Counted from the first letter of the stretch, positions 1 through 8,058 are shown. The stretch is DNA of 64,000 bases from an uncultured Bacteroidales bacterium (GCA_902780235.1 CACZEL010000013.1:1-64000); one strand, 5' to 3'. Made by a program: numbers and translations. The notes: a model not told the origin generated them from the sequence alone.

Positions 1-132
1 GCAGATATACGCTCGTGTTTCCGTAGTGCCGTCGGGACGCTGGAAAGTTCTAAACTCCAAACGGCTGCCATCGGCGTTTCTTTTCATTGTGCCGGAGATG
101 CTTTTGATTCCGGGCATAAGTTCGCATTTCAT
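1..132 (-). CDS. Hypothetical protein, N-terminal part (runs off the window)
   Basis: The first 44 residues of a protein begin at an ATG at 132 (MKCELMPGIKSISGTMKRN...) and stay open to the window edge. The segment looks soluble and has no signal peptide. Its start is directly preceded upstream by an AT-rich degenerate tandem repeat. It shares strand with the small genes at 218-580 and 769-1005, so the three may be one accessory cluster. I do not recognise the family, and the partial length prevents a functional call. Confidence 0.45.
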   Translation of the reverse strand, partial: MKCELMPGIKSISGTMKRNADGSRLEFRTFQRPDGTTETRAYIC

Positions 133-168
133 AATGAATGAATAATTAATAATGAATAATGAATATTT
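133..168. repeat. Degenerate heptamer repeat
   Basis: The bases read as imperfect copies of ATAATGA (ATAATGA, ATAATTA, ATAATGA, ATAATGA) with slippage. The repeat abuts the start codon at 132. It belongs to the window-wide class of period-7 arrays described in the findings. A palindrome follows at 184-203 (GGCGATA...TATCGCC). Confidence 0.5.
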
Positions 169-217
169 TTTCTATGCAGCGAGTGGCGATAAAAATATCG
201 CCAAAATGCAAGATGTC

Positions 218-580
218 TTACATATAATGATGTACTTCAAGGGCGAAGGTGTCCGCTTCGGATTTGGTGACAGTACCGAAACGCTGCGTCTGCGGATTAC
301 GGCATACAGCGAGCGGAACACACTGCGCGAGAAGATGCCCTGTTTCTGCGGGACTTAGCCAGTGCGGTTGCGGAGGCTGCCAGTCAATGAGGTAGAAATA
401 GGGGTTCTTAGTGTGAACAGGCGGAGATCGTTCGGACTGCTCGTTTTGCAGTTCGCGAATGATGAGGGAGCGATCTTGTTCGCTCTTCGCAGCCCATAGC
501 CGTTCGCAGGCACGGTAGCGGTTGGAGAACTGCTTGTCCGGGGCATAGAGATGCCAGAAATCAATGAATGGATAGTCCAT
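218..580 (-). CDS. Hypothetical protein with replisome-organiser-like N-terminus
   Basis: This is a 120-residue soluble protein without signal peptide or membrane segment. Its first 45 residues (IDFWHLYAPDKQFSNRYRACERLW) follow the pattern FxxFWxxYxxK...A...W seen in helical domains of phage or plasmid replisome-organiser and DnaT-like proteins. The rest is rich in W, P and H and is not recognised. It is preceded by a leader of about 150 nt containing three tandem hairpins (609-665) and a -7 promoter element at 737-744. The family link is an inference from a short pattern only. Confidence 0.5.
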   Translation of the reverse strand: MDYPFIDFWHLYAPDKQFSNRYRACERLWAAKSEQDRSLIIRELQNEQSERSPPVHTKNPYFYLIDWQPPQPHWLSPAETGHLLAQCVPLAVCRNPQTQRFGTVTKSEADTFALEVHHYM

Positions 581-608
581 AGGTTCTAAATTTTAAGTCC
601 GACCGACC

Positions 609-665
609 ATCGGCTTTGCCGATAGACCACCGTCTTTAAGACGGTAGACTACCGGCTATGCCGGT
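609..665. repeat. Three tandem hairpins joined by AGACC/AGACT spacers
   Basis: Three perfect palindromes follow each other: ATCGGC-ttt-GCCGAT (609-623), ACCGTC-tttaa-GACGGT (629-645) and ACCGGC-tat-GCCGGT (651-665). They are separated by the near-constant five-base spacers AGACC and AGACT. The stems differ in sequence while each keeps perfect pairing. In the minus direction the array lies in the 5' leader of the gene at 218-580. A related pattern recurs inside the gene at 59014-60354. Confidence 0.75.
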
Positions 666-736
666 GGACTCTGCTTCTTTTTGTAATTTTCTTTTGCTTC
701 TTTTCTTTTATCGGCTTTTTCTTTCGAAATCCGCCA

Positions 737-744
737 CAAAGGTA
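737..744 (-). promoter_or_regulatory. Bacteroidota -7 box (TACCTTTG)
   Basis: On the minus strand the bases read TACCTTTG, a match to the TAnnTTTG element. No clear TTTG is found 20 bases upstream, so only the -7 element is supported. It would drive the 218-580 gene with a long structured leader. Confidence 0.4.
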
Positions 745-768
745 GTGCAAATTTTTCACATATGCGTT

Positions 769-1005
769 TCAGAATTTTGAAACGGCATCTCGATGAGGCG
801 ATTGCATGAAGCGAATAGCCCGATAGATGGTTGCGCGCGAAGCCTGAAAAGAAAAGGAGATCTCGGTGTAACTGAGGTTTGGATGGGAGAGATAAAATTC
901 GTAATACTCCATCCATTTGGAATAAGAAGGCAAACCGTACTCAAGGCTGAGCGTTTGCAGTAGGCCTTGTTGTTGCAAGGCGCAAAGAAAATCATATTTT
1001 GTCAT
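769..1005 (-). CDS. Small HTH-like hypothetical protein
   Basis: This 78-residue protein starts at the ATG at 1005 (MTKYDFLCALQQQG). A longer reading from 1065 would pass through the inverted repeat at 1007-1071 and is less likely. Residues 45-70 (LSYTEISFSFQASRATIYRAIRFM) look like a helix-turn-helix in which a recognition helix follows the turn, as in resolvase-type or sigma-type HTH domains. It has no signal peptide. It may be a DNA-binding accessory protein of the small cluster at the window start. The exact family is not recognised. Confidence 0.5.
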   Translation of the reverse strand: MTKYDFLCALQQQGLLQTLSLEYGLPSYSKWMEYYEFYLSHPNLSYTEISFSFQASRATIYRAIRFMQSPHRDAVSKF

Positions 1006-1006
1006 T

Positions 1007-1071
1007 GTAAGTACACCGGAGGCGGAAAGCCCGGGACGACGTGTCCCTGAGTGTGCCTCCGGCATACTTAC
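1007..1071. repeat. Long imperfect inverted repeat with nested hairpin
   Basis: The left arm 1007-1023 (GTAAGTACACCGGAGGC) pairs with the right arm 1055-1071 (GCCTCCGGCATACTTAC), with 15 of 17 bases complementary. A nested GGGAC/GTCCC hairpin lies at 1033-1047. The structure ends just upstream of the start codon at 1005. It could be a recombination or attachment site, a REP-like element, or a regulatory leader structure. The sequence alone does not decide. Confidence 0.65.
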
Positions 1072-1072
1072 G

Positions 1073-1098
1073 AAAAAAACGACCCGCTACGAGAGCGG
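1073..1098 (-). terminator. Rho-independent terminator, minus strand
   Basis: Read on the minus strand, CCGCT-ctcgt-AGCGG is followed within four bases by seven T residues. It would stop transcription coming from the ATPase gene at 1356-2759. Confidence 0.55.
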
Positions 1099-1338
1099 AT
1101 CGGTATCAAAGCATCGGCATGGATAATGGTGAATAGGGCAGAATCAGGTGGACAATTAGAAACTCTGGATGTTCATTACAGCACGTATTTCGTTTCGCCT
1201 ATCACGCGCTTCTTCTGTACGAACATCGTCCGAGATAAGAACTCTCACCGATTGCTCAAGCTAGATGAGCTAATACCCCGATTTATGCACCGTATTCTCT
1301 TCTCTATCCTTGGCGGACTTTAAAGGAAAACTATCGTG
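1099..1338 (-). other. Gene-poor stretch with two short gene remnants
   Basis: No complete gene is supported here. Bases 1108-1154 align with 2936-2982, the 3' end of the beta-barrel gene at 2927-3697, at 37 of 47 positions, but the frame is interrupted by a stop. Bases 1156-1260 (minus) form a 34-codon open stretch with a coding-like sequence (VRVLISDDVRTEEARDRR...) closed by stops at both ends. Both look like decayed gene ends and I do not recognise the second. An inverted TGGCGGA/TCCGCCA pair lies near 1313-1346. Confidence 0.35.
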
Positions 1339-1353
1339 TTCCGCCAAAAATAA
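1339..1353. repeat. 15-bp direct repeat, copy 1 (downstream of ATPase gene)
   Basis: TTCCGCCAAAAATAA occurs here, just beyond the ATPase stop codon, and again at 2807-2821 just upstream of its promoter. The two copies are identical over 15 bases and bracket exactly one gene. Confidence 0.7.
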
Positions 1354-1355
1354 AT

Positions 1356-2759
1356 CTATGCATTTATTAGATCGTCAAGTGTTATATTCTTGTTTATCAA
1401 TCCATTATAATGCATATTCCGTACTGCATTTTGGTTTGATATTAGCACAACTTCGATGGTTCGACGAGATTTGAAACTATGTATTAACACATCTATACGG
1501 TTAGAAAGCAATTCCGCTTCTCGTTTTGAAAGGGTATATGGTCGATCCGTGAATTTGATTTCGCAGAGATTTACTACTTTGTCGCTACGTTCAATCACCA
1601 TATCTATTTGTGCGTTCTCCTTATATAGCGCGTACGTCTGCGTGGAGACTCCGGCTATACCCAAGGCCTGCTTAATCTGCGGTATATGTGCGAAACACAG
1701 CCGCTCAAAAGCAAGTCCGCACCATGTAGTATAACCGGAAGTGAGCATTTGTTCGCGCCAAACAGTCTGTTGTTTCTTCTGTGTCGGCTGAAGGAATTGG
1801 AAATAGAACAGCGAATAGAAATCCACGAGTTGGTATAATGCCTCTACTCGTCCGTGCGCATAGTACTTGTTTACGAATCCACACTCGCACAGGTCTTTCA
1901 AACGTCTTGTCAAACTACCTCCGTCCAGACGTTTTGTTTGGGTTAGAATCTCATCGCGTGTCAGTCCCATTTTCTTTTTGCTGAGAGCTTTGACAATCTC
2001 CACGTACTCGTCTGAATGGGTGAAAAGCGAAGCATATAAGTGTTGGAACTCATCTGCCAACAGGGCATCTTCCTTGCAAAACAGCCTGTCGATATTCTCT
2101 GATAAGCCAATGTTCTTGTCCAGCAGATTGAGGTAATACGGAATTCCGCCCATAGTCATGTAGCATTGTGCTTCTTTCGCAGCATCCCAACGGATACCTT
2201 TGTAGCGCAGGAATAGATGTGTTTCGTGTAACGAGAAAGGCAGGATTCGCATTTTTGCGGTCAATCGGTTATGTAATCCGCCTTTGTTGTCTTCTATATT
2301 CTTTACCAACCAAGATGCAGCACTACCGCAAACAATAAGCATGATATCAGTTCGTGCGCTTGCCCAATCATTCCAGAAATGCTCTAAGGCACTCACAAGA
2401 TTCGATTTGGGCGTGTCCATCCACGGCAGTTCATCCAAGAAAACCACTTTGCGTTTCATCTTAGACTGCTCCAGCAATGTGCGTAGTTGTTCGAATGCCT
2501 CAAACCAGTCTGCCGGTGTGTTTTTTGCAAGACGCTTGCTATAACGCATCAAGGTACGCTGGAAATTGAGCAGTTGCTCCTCTCGTTTCTGCTTAGCGAG
2601 TCCGGTCATGGCAAAGCAAAAGTCCTTGCCTAATGTCTCGCGGACAAGAAAGGTTTTTCCGACACGGCGTCTGCCATAGATCATGACGAACTCTGGGTTG
2701 CTGGAATCAAAAAGCCGTTGCAACTCCATTTGTTCATGTTCTCTACCGATTATTTTCAT
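1356..2759 (-). CDS. AAA ATPase, ATPase_2/DUF234 type
   Basis: This 467-residue cytoplasmic protein starts MKIIGREHEQMELQRLF. The N-terminal P-loop ATPase has Walker A GRRRVGKT near residues 30-37 and Walker B VVFLDELPWMD near 105-115. The C-terminal third carries the DUF234-like region, including the nuclease-like pattern AQIDMVIERSDKVVNLCEIKF (a split D...E-x-K). Members of this family are common in archaea and Bacteroidota and have no agreed function; some may act as mobile or toxin-like genes. It has its own strong promoter and is bracketed by a 15-bp direct repeat. A paralogue with the same architecture lies at 48612-50042. Confidence 0.85.
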   Translation of the reverse strand: MKIIGREHEQMELQRLFDSSNPEFVMIYGRRRVGKTFLVRETLGKDFCFAMTGLAKQKREEQLLNFQRTLMRYSKRLAKNTPADWFEAFEQLRTLLEQSKMKRKVVFLDELPWMDTPKSNLVSALEHFWNDWASARTDIMLIVCGSAASWLVKNIEDNKGGLHNRLTAKMRILPFSLHETHLFLRYKGIRWDAAKEAQCYMTMGGIPYYLNLLDKNIGLSENIDRLFCKEDALLADEFQHLYASLFTHSDEYVEIVKALSKKKMGLTRDEILTQTKRLDGGSLTRRLKDLCECGFVNKYYAHGRVEALYQLVDFYSLFYFQFLQPTQKKQQTVWREQMLTSGYTTWCGLAFERLCFAHIPQIKQALGIAGVSTQTYALYKENAQIDMVIERSDKVVNLCEIKFTDRPYTLSKREAELLSNRIDVLIHSFKSRRTIEVVLISNQNAVRNMHYNGLINKNITLDDLINA

Positions 2760-2784
2760 ACCATCTATGATTTATTTCTGGCGG

Positions 2785-2817
2785 CAAAGGTACAAAAAAT
2801 ATTTGATTCCGCCAAAA
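2785..2817 (-). promoter_or_regulatory. Bacteroidota promoter of the 1356-2759 ATPase
   Basis: Read on the minus strand, the -33 element TTTTG (2813-2817), a 20-base spacer and the -7 element TACCTTTG (2785-2792) match the Bacteroidota consensus. Transcription would begin about 15-20 bases upstream of the ATG at 2759. The -33 element overlaps direct repeat copy 2. Confidence 0.75.
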
Positions 2818-2821
2818 ATAA
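2807..2821. repeat. 15-bp direct repeat, copy 2 (upstream of ATPase gene)
   Basis: This is identical to 1339-1353 over TTCCGCCAAAAATAA. It overlaps the -33 region of the ATPase promoter. Confidence 0.7.
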
Positions 2822-2926
2822 TTCAATAAAAATGCAAAAAATCTTCATAATTCGGCAAGTTGAGAGTGTTTTGTTACGTGTTTTTTGTTGTATTTGTACT
2901 TGCCAATAAAAATCGCCGAGGTACAT

Positions 2927-3697
2927 TCATTTGTTAAAGCATCGGCAGGGATAATGGTGCGGAGGGCGGAGCCAGATGGATAGGCGGATGCCGGCAGAGC
3001 AATGATCGCCGATGAGGAAAGGGGTATTGCGCCATAGGCCTATATTGGCGTACGCAGCGAGGCGGAAATCCATAGCGGGAGATGATGAGAAATAGTAGTC
3101 CCGCGTAGCGAAGATCCATCCGATCTCGAGCGCTGCGTCGATGCCGAAGGTGACCGGAACGGGTGTCCATCGCTCATTGAAATGGGTAGTCTTGAGCCCA
3201 TGATTCGGCATATCGACAAAGGTTTCCATGAGGGCAGAATAGTCGGCTGTAGCCGTTCTGTCATATGATCGTTGTTGCGCCTGCAAGGCAGAGAGCGAGA
3301 AAGCCGGTCCGAGGGTGAAATAGAAGCGCTCCCATTGTCCGCCGAGCCGCAGAGGAAGCGCCAGTTGGAGCGCACGATTCGCGGTGTGGATATGGGTATA
3401 GGCCAAACGGAGCAGATAGGGATCGTTCTGGGCATCCACGGCAAAGAGGGAGTCGGTATAATCGTTTTGAGATCCGATGGTATAACGGAAAGAGGCTTCG
3501 AGCGAGGCATGAAAAAGAAGATGATTCTGCGTCAGTGCATAGCCGACAGCCAGTCCCCCTTCGGGTCCGTACGTCCGTTGTTGTTTGGCCGCACCCACGT
3601 GCGCTCCCACCGTAGCATAATGGGAGGTACGCTCTATTGCCCTCATCGGCCAGAAGAGGAGCAACAGGCATGCTATAGCCAATGCTTTTTTTCTCAC
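2927..3697 (-). CDS. Outer-membrane beta-barrel-like protein
   Basis: This 256-residue protein has a cleavable signal peptide (MRKKALAIACLLLLFWPMRA). It is followed by alternating amphipathic strands rich in aromatic and glycine residues (LRLGGQWERFYFTLGPAFS, LEIGWIFATRDYYF, LAAYANIGLWR), typical of small Bacteroidota outer-membrane barrels of the OMP_b-brl or PorT-like type. It overlaps the stop of the upstream gene (3694) by four bases, so it is the last gene of the operon running from about 11.1 kb. It may be a surface partner of the secreted proteins encoded upstream. A degenerate copy of its last 47 bases occurs at 1108-1154. Function is unknown. Confidence 0.65.
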   Translation of the reverse strand: MRKKALAIACLLLLFWPMRAIERTSHYATVGAHVGAAKQQRTYGPEGGLAVGYALTQNHLLFHASLEASFRYTIGSQNDYTDSLFAVDAQNDPYLLRLAYTHIHTANRALQLALPLRLGGQWERFYFTLGPAFSLSALQAQQRSYDRTATADYSALMETFVDMPNHGLKTTHFNERWTPVPVTFGIDAALEIGWIFATRDYYFSSSPAMDFRLAAYANIGLWRNTPFLIGDHCSAGIRLSIWLRPPHHYPCRCFNK

Positions 3698-5520
3698 CTC
3701 TTACGTCCTAAGACATCATAGACAGTATCTCCAAACCGAATGAACAATTGTCCATTATGGAAGAATTTCTCTGCTCGTGGCCGGTTGTTTATTTCCTCGT
3801 TCATCCATCCTTCGGTAGAAGGTTCCGGTAGTGGCATGGGTTCGATAACGGGTTCTACGACCGGTTCGAGTCCGGGTTGCGGATCGGGTCGTGATTCCCC
3901 TTCATGCGAGAAATAGAGATACTCCATGCTGACCTCAACGCCTGCGGTACCGCCGTTATCGGAATGGAAAGAGAAGATACGTCCGGAATAGTTAATCAGC
4001 GTGGTGCCTGCAGCGAGGAACGATGACATCGGTATATCGTATTCAAACCAGGTACCATTCTGCGCAACGGGGAGCAATGCTTCCGTGAGTTGATAGCGTG
4101 CGAGTTGTGCATTATTCTCCTTATAGAGAATGAGGTTGATCGGACGATAAGCAGAAGTAGTCCGAATGCGGGTATGCATGATCCATGAATCATCCACATT
4201 TGTGAGATCGACCGGCGTTTGCGCCGCTATATCTGCCGACCACCATCCGTTGGTAGGAAGGAGCGTGAGGAAGGAATCGGAGGTCTTGCGCGTTGTGTTA
4301 TTGCCGTACGAAGCGGTCAGGTAAGCCGTCTGATCGAGCCTGTAATCGGTACAGTTCATGTTGGTCGGTAAAGGCGAACCGTCATTGAGCAGGTAGATAC
4401 GTGTCTCTTGTGCCGGATCGCCCGGAATGACCGGAATGGGATCGGATGCGGAAGACTCGTTAGTAAGCATGAGGGACGGCATGGTCCATTCGCCGGCGGA
4501 AGCATCGGATAAAGAGGTGAAGGAGCAGAGCACATCGGTCGGGTCATGATAGACGCCGGGTGTCATGCGATAGAGTGGGAGGCAGAGACGATTCCATGTG
4601 GTGCCATCGCGAACGAGGTCTTCTGCGCGAAGGGTATCCGTATAAGCCAAGGTGTCGTTAGGCATAAAGAGCCGCACGACGAAGTCTCCTTCTATATCCG
4701 TACGGATCTGAGCGATCAAGTACCAATCGTCGTTAACATCCTCCATCGGACAATCGGCAGTACGGAGGATCTGTTGTGCAACGGGCATGTCGGTATCCAT
4801 CGAGAAATAGGGGAAGGGGATATACGACCATTGCATCCATCCCTGCGCACGTACGTCCATACGCGAGGAATAATCGACCACGGTATAAGGCGTACCGCTG
4901 AGGGGAGTACGGCTGTTGGTGATGGCATAATAGCGTTTGGCGGGTTGCACGGTACCGGGATCGACGCCTGCCGCATCGTCGGTAAGGTAACAATAATCGA
5001 TGCCGACAAGATCGCCAGCGTAGCCGAGATCGGAGTGGATCTGGAGCAGTCGTCCGGAATAGTCTGCCGTGAAAGCAGGCATGACCGGGAATTGGGAAAG
5101 GGGGATGGACAGTTCGACCCATTCTCCGTTAGCCGGCACTTTGGATACCGGAAGGGGATAGCCGTTGGCTGTACCGGCACCGGCGAGCACGAGGGTGAGG
5201 GTGTAGTTGACGGTGCGGCGGATCTTGAGTTTGAGTACCCATGACTCATCCACTGCGCTAAGATCCAGCTTTTGCCCTTTATTGGTCTCTACCATCACTT
5301 GCCACCAGCTGTCAGCACGTTTGGTAAAAAGCGCATAGCGCGCTTGTGTATCGGAGTAGATATTATTGAGCGACAGATGCGCGAGACCTTTCTCCGGCCT
5401 TAAGTCGACGGTCCGGACATCGGATGGAAGGTCCTGCGCACGAAAGAAGTATATACGATTTTCAGCGTATAGGGCGAATGTCATGAAGACAGCTATCAAC
5501 AAGCACCAGATGCGTTTCAT
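3694..5520 (-). CDS. Secreted multi-module surface protein with conserved C-terminal tail
   Basis: This 608-residue protein has a signal peptide (MKRIWCLLIAVFMTFALYA) followed by three related beta-rich modules of about 150-180 residues each. Each module begins near RIYFFRA, KRYYAIT or RIYLLND. Modules 1 and 3 carry the pattern LDLSxVDESWxLKLKIR and a closing IDYCYLTDD or MEYLYFSHE. A proline-rich linker (EPVVEPVIEPMPLPEPS) precedes a C-terminal tail, NGQLFIRFGDTVYDVLGRKR, shared in pattern with four other proteins here. The modules resemble carbohydrate-binding beta-sandwiches but I know no named family for them. The tail could be a sorting signal. The gene is in an operon with its neighbours on both sides. 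Confidence 0.7.
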   Translation of the reverse strand: MKRIWCLLIAVFMTFALYAENRIYFFRAQDLPSDVRTVDLRPEKGLAHLSLNNIYSDTQARYALFTKRADSWWQVMVETNKGQKLDLSAVDESWVLKLKIRRTVNYTLTLVLAGAGTANGYPLPVSKVPANGEWVELSIPLSQFPVMPAFTADYSGRLLQIHSDLGYAGDLVGIDYCYLTDDAAGVDPGTVQPAKRYYAITNSRTPLSGTPYTVVDYSSRMDVRAQGWMQWSYIPFPYFSMDTDMPVAQQILRTADCPMEDVNDDWYLIAQIRTDIEGDFVVRLFMPNDTLAYTDTLRAEDLVRDGTTWNRLCLPLYRMTPGVYHDPTDVLCSFTSLSDASAGEWTMPSLMLTNESSASDPIPVIPGDPAQETRIYLLNDGSPLPTNMNCTDYRLDQTAYLTASYGNNTTRKTSDSFLTLLPTNGWWSADIAAQTPVDLTNVDDSWIMHTRIRTTSAYRPINLILYKENNAQLARYQLTEALLPVAQNGTWFEYDIPMSSFLAAGTTLINYSGRIFSFHSDNGGTAGVEVSMEYLYFSHEGESRPDPQPGLEPVVEPVIEPMPLPEPSTEGWMNEEINNRPRAEKFFHNGQLFIRFGDTVYDVLGRKR

Positions 5521-5535
5521 GGGGGCGAATGCAAA

Positions 5536-7917
5536 TTATTGCGTTAAAGTAATATCATCAGGGACATCTAACTCGACCGGTTGGTATTCGCACGAGCGAA
5601 TGACCACTCCGTCATCTCGTGTGAGAAGGACGGAATAGAAAGCGGTATAATCCAATCTTGTGTTCTCTCCGGTATAGTAATAGGAGCCGGTAGCTCCGGG
5701 AATAGGTTGTCCGTTCTTGTACCATTGGAAGGCGGTAAAGCGGTATCCGTCATTGCCTGCGCCTCGATTGTAATGCTCGTTATAGACAGCGAGTACATCA
5801 TTCCATTTCTGCGTAAAGACAGTATGGGGATATCGGACGGTGAACGCAATCGGGAAACGTAGCGTCTCGCAATCAGGCATCGAAGGCGTGAACGTGATGA
5901 CGGCGGTGTATTCGTTGGCATACACGTTCGCGGGCAGCGGTATGACGATATCCGATCCTATTATCGTCAGCGGACCATCCGTAAAGCCGGCTTGGCGTGC
6001 TTTTGCATCGAAGGCGATGGTAGCGGTATAATCGCCATTCCGGGTAATGGTAAGCGGTATATGGAGCGCCGTTTCGTCTCCGCATATATCGGCAGGGCAA
6101 GTCAGGTTGGCTTGTACGCAGGAGCGGACGATGACATGCAGGGCCTGGGCTGTATCGCATCCTGCGACAGGTATGCCTTCATACCGGACAGCCGTCCATA
6201 CGGTATCGCGGGTAGTGGTCGTATAGGTACGTCCGTTGGCAGGCCATGTATAGGACTCTCCTTCTTCGATCGTCACTTCGGTAAGGGGTATGATTGTCTG
6301 CCGGGCTTGGATGACGAAATGGAACTGTTTGTCTTCCACCGTACAGTCTTTACTTTCCCCTTCGACGCGGTATTGCCCGGCTTGGGCAACAGATGCCATA
6401 TTGAGCTTGAGCGTATCGCCGGTATGGATGAGTCGGTCGTTATGATACCATTTGAAATTTCTGACTCCGTCAGGAGCCGTAGCGACCATGGTCACTGTTT
6501 CTCCTTCGCAGAGCACAAAGACGGTATCCAATCGCTCTTCATCGACGAGCACATCGATAGCGGCACCGTTGGCATAGTTGGAGAAAAAGCCGTAGGTGAG
6601 TGTTCCTTGCGGGATAGAAGCATGATCGACGACACCGAGTTGGAACACACCTCGTGTCGATTCCAGTTCGATAGGCATGTCCGCCGGTTTGGAAGTCACA
6701 TTATACGAGATGTATGACCATGCGCCGTCCGTTCCGGGGATGGGTTGAAAAGAGGAAGCTGGAATCTCATTGCCATTCATATAGAAGTAAGCTATATTTG
6801 GCGTTTGCGTAAGGATATTGAGGATGGTATAGTCACTATTGGGAATGCGCTTGTAGGTCACATGGTCCGAACCGGTACAGAGCATCTGCGGTAAGACCGT
6901 TCCTCCGGATTCACCGTTACGGTTGGTGAGTTGGAAGACCTGGATATCGGCATCGGCATGGATATAGGTGACACCGGTTATGATCCGTGAGACGGACTGG
7001 AGCGAATCCAGCATGAGTGTCTCATCCCCTCCGGCATTATGGAGCGTGATGGAGGTAGAAGGATGGAGGGCGAGGATATAGAGGCTCTCGTAGGAAGAAC
7101 CGGCGAGCGGAATGACCGTATAGTCCGTCCCTGCCATATCGACCGGAACGAGTTGTTCGCCTACGGCATCCTGTCCTGAGCCGGCAGCGACAGAGTCATC
7201 GGAGGTAGTGACGGCAATAGGTTTATCGGCTGTCACGCGTGTTCCGATAAGGTGGGCTGCTGCGGCAGTGGTGGACGCTTTGACGGCATAGGTCTCTCCT
7301 TTGTTGAGCACTACGGTGATGGGCGTAGTGGAAGACGATCCATCGTCATGAATAACGGGTTGGGAGGGCGTGATGGTGACGGTTGTGGCATCTTCGGTAG
7401 CTACTATCTGGATGCTGTTGTTATGACTCTTATATCCGCTATAATCCGCCTGATTGGCATAGCGGTTCTGGGACATGATTACAAAGTCCAATCCGAGCGC
7501 ATTCTCCCCCTTGAGGGTATAGGCTTCACCGTTGGCATGGGTGATCTGGTAATAGGCACTGATGAGATGATCGGCTTCGATATACATACCTCGTTGGGAG
7601 ATGACGTTGTAGGGCACCTCTATGTTCGCTTCCGCATAGGATTTATGATCGGTCTTGGGCGCAACGATGATGTCGCAGTAACTATGGGCCATGACGGTGG
7701 TGTCGCATAAGACGCGGGCACCGTTAGCAGGTTGTGACACCACGACATGGGCATCCTCATCGTAGGCAGAGAGGATGAGATGAAAATCCGCCTCTCCGGT
7801 ATGATGGGAGTTCATCCAAGGGGGCGCGAACCAGAAGCGCTGCGACACCTGCCCTTGCACGCATAGAGCGCACAGGAGCAGGGTCAAGCAACTTATCCAA
7901 CGAGGTAGCCGTTTCAT
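5536..7917 (-). CDS. Secreted IgGFN-binding-type adhesin with Ig-like domains
   Basis: This 793-residue protein carries a signal peptide (MKRLPRWISCLTLLLCALCVQG). Residues 25-450 match the layout of the IgGFN-binding N-terminal family found on Bacteroidota surfaces (FWFAPPWMNSHH, VPYNVISQRGMYIEADHLIS, DKPIAVTTSDDSV, YTVIPLAG). After that come Ig/PKD-like repeats (CEGETVTMVATAPDGVRNFKW; YRFTAFQWYKNGQPIPGATGS). It lacks the GQLxI-type tail of its neighbours and ends DVPDDITLTQ. By family it is probably a cell-surface or secreted adhesive protein. The gene lies 15 bases upstream of the 3694-5520 gene, in the same operon. Confidence 0.75.
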   Translation of the reverse strand: MKRLPRWISCLTLLLCALCVQGQVSQRFWFAPPWMNSHHTGEADFHLILSAYDEDAHVVVSQPANGARVLCDTTVMAHSYCDIIVAPKTDHKSYAEANIEVPYNVISQRGMYIEADHLISAYYQITHANGEAYTLKGENALGLDFVIMSQNRYANQADYSGYKSHNNSIQIVATEDATTVTITPSQPVIHDDGSSSTTPITVVLNKGETYAVKASTTAAAAHLIGTRVTADKPIAVTTSDDSVAAGSGQDAVGEQLVPVDMAGTDYTVIPLAGSSYESLYILALHPSTSITLHNAGGDETLMLDSLQSVSRIITGVTYIHADADIQVFQLTNRNGESGGTVLPQMLCTGSDHVTYKRIPNSDYTILNILTQTPNIAYFYMNGNEIPASSFQPIPGTDGAWSYISYNVTSKPADMPIELESTRGVFQLGVVDHASIPQGTLTYGFFSNYANGAAIDVLVDEERLDTVFVLCEGETVTMVATAPDGVRNFKWYHNDRLIHTGDTLKLNMASVAQAGQYRVEGESKDCTVEDKQFHFVIQARQTIIPLTEVTIEEGESYTWPANGRTYTTTTRDTVWTAVRYEGIPVAGCDTAQALHVIVRSCVQANLTCPADICGDETALHIPLTITRNGDYTATIAFDAKARQAGFTDGPLTIIGSDIVIPLPANVYANEYTAVITFTPSMPDCETLRFPIAFTVRYPHTVFTQKWNDVLAVYNEHYNRGAGNDGYRFTAFQWYKNGQPIPGATGSYYYTGENTRLDYTAFYSVLLTRDDGVVIRSCEYQPVELDVPDDITLTQ

Positions 7918-7918
7918 A

Positions 7919-8047
7919 TCAGAAAGCGTCTGTCGGGTCTATACCGCTGGTATTATCATATTGTAAACCGGCGTTGTTGCTCACCATGAGTACCGACATC
8001 AACTCGATGTCAACACTTGTTGTTTGCGGGCTAAAATATGTTTTCAT
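7919..8047 (-). CDS. 42-residue peptide of the Bacteroidales MKxYxxP...LM type
   Basis: The ATG at 8047 opens a 42-codon frame, MKTYFSPQTTSVDIELMSVL..., that ends ...SGIDPTDAF with a TGA at 7919-7921. The stop lies one base from the start codon of the 5536-7917 gene (7917). Short proteins with this layout (MKKY..P.., a central LM, then a polar Asp/Gly-rich tail) are often annotated next to surface-protein genes in Bacteroidales, with no assigned function. It has no signal peptide. Its tight fit between two operon genes supports it being real. Confidence 0.6.
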   Translation of the reverse strand: MKTYFSPQTTSVDIELMSVLMVSNNAGLQYDNTSGIDPTDAF

Positions 8048-8058
8048 ACGTTTTATTT

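Noticed and set aside
1007-1071. Integron attC site
   Set aside because: The arms lack the GTTRRRY-type core and the extrahelical-base layout of attC, and no integron integrase is present.
1051-1323. 90-codon plus-strand frame in the gap before the ATPase gene
   Set aside because: It crosses an inverted repeat, a terminator and gene remnants and shows no domain or promoter.
4546-5244. A 232-codon plus-strand open frame opposite the secreted modular protein
   Set aside because: No promoter, no domain; the minus-strand reading has a signal peptide, repeat modules and a conserved tail.
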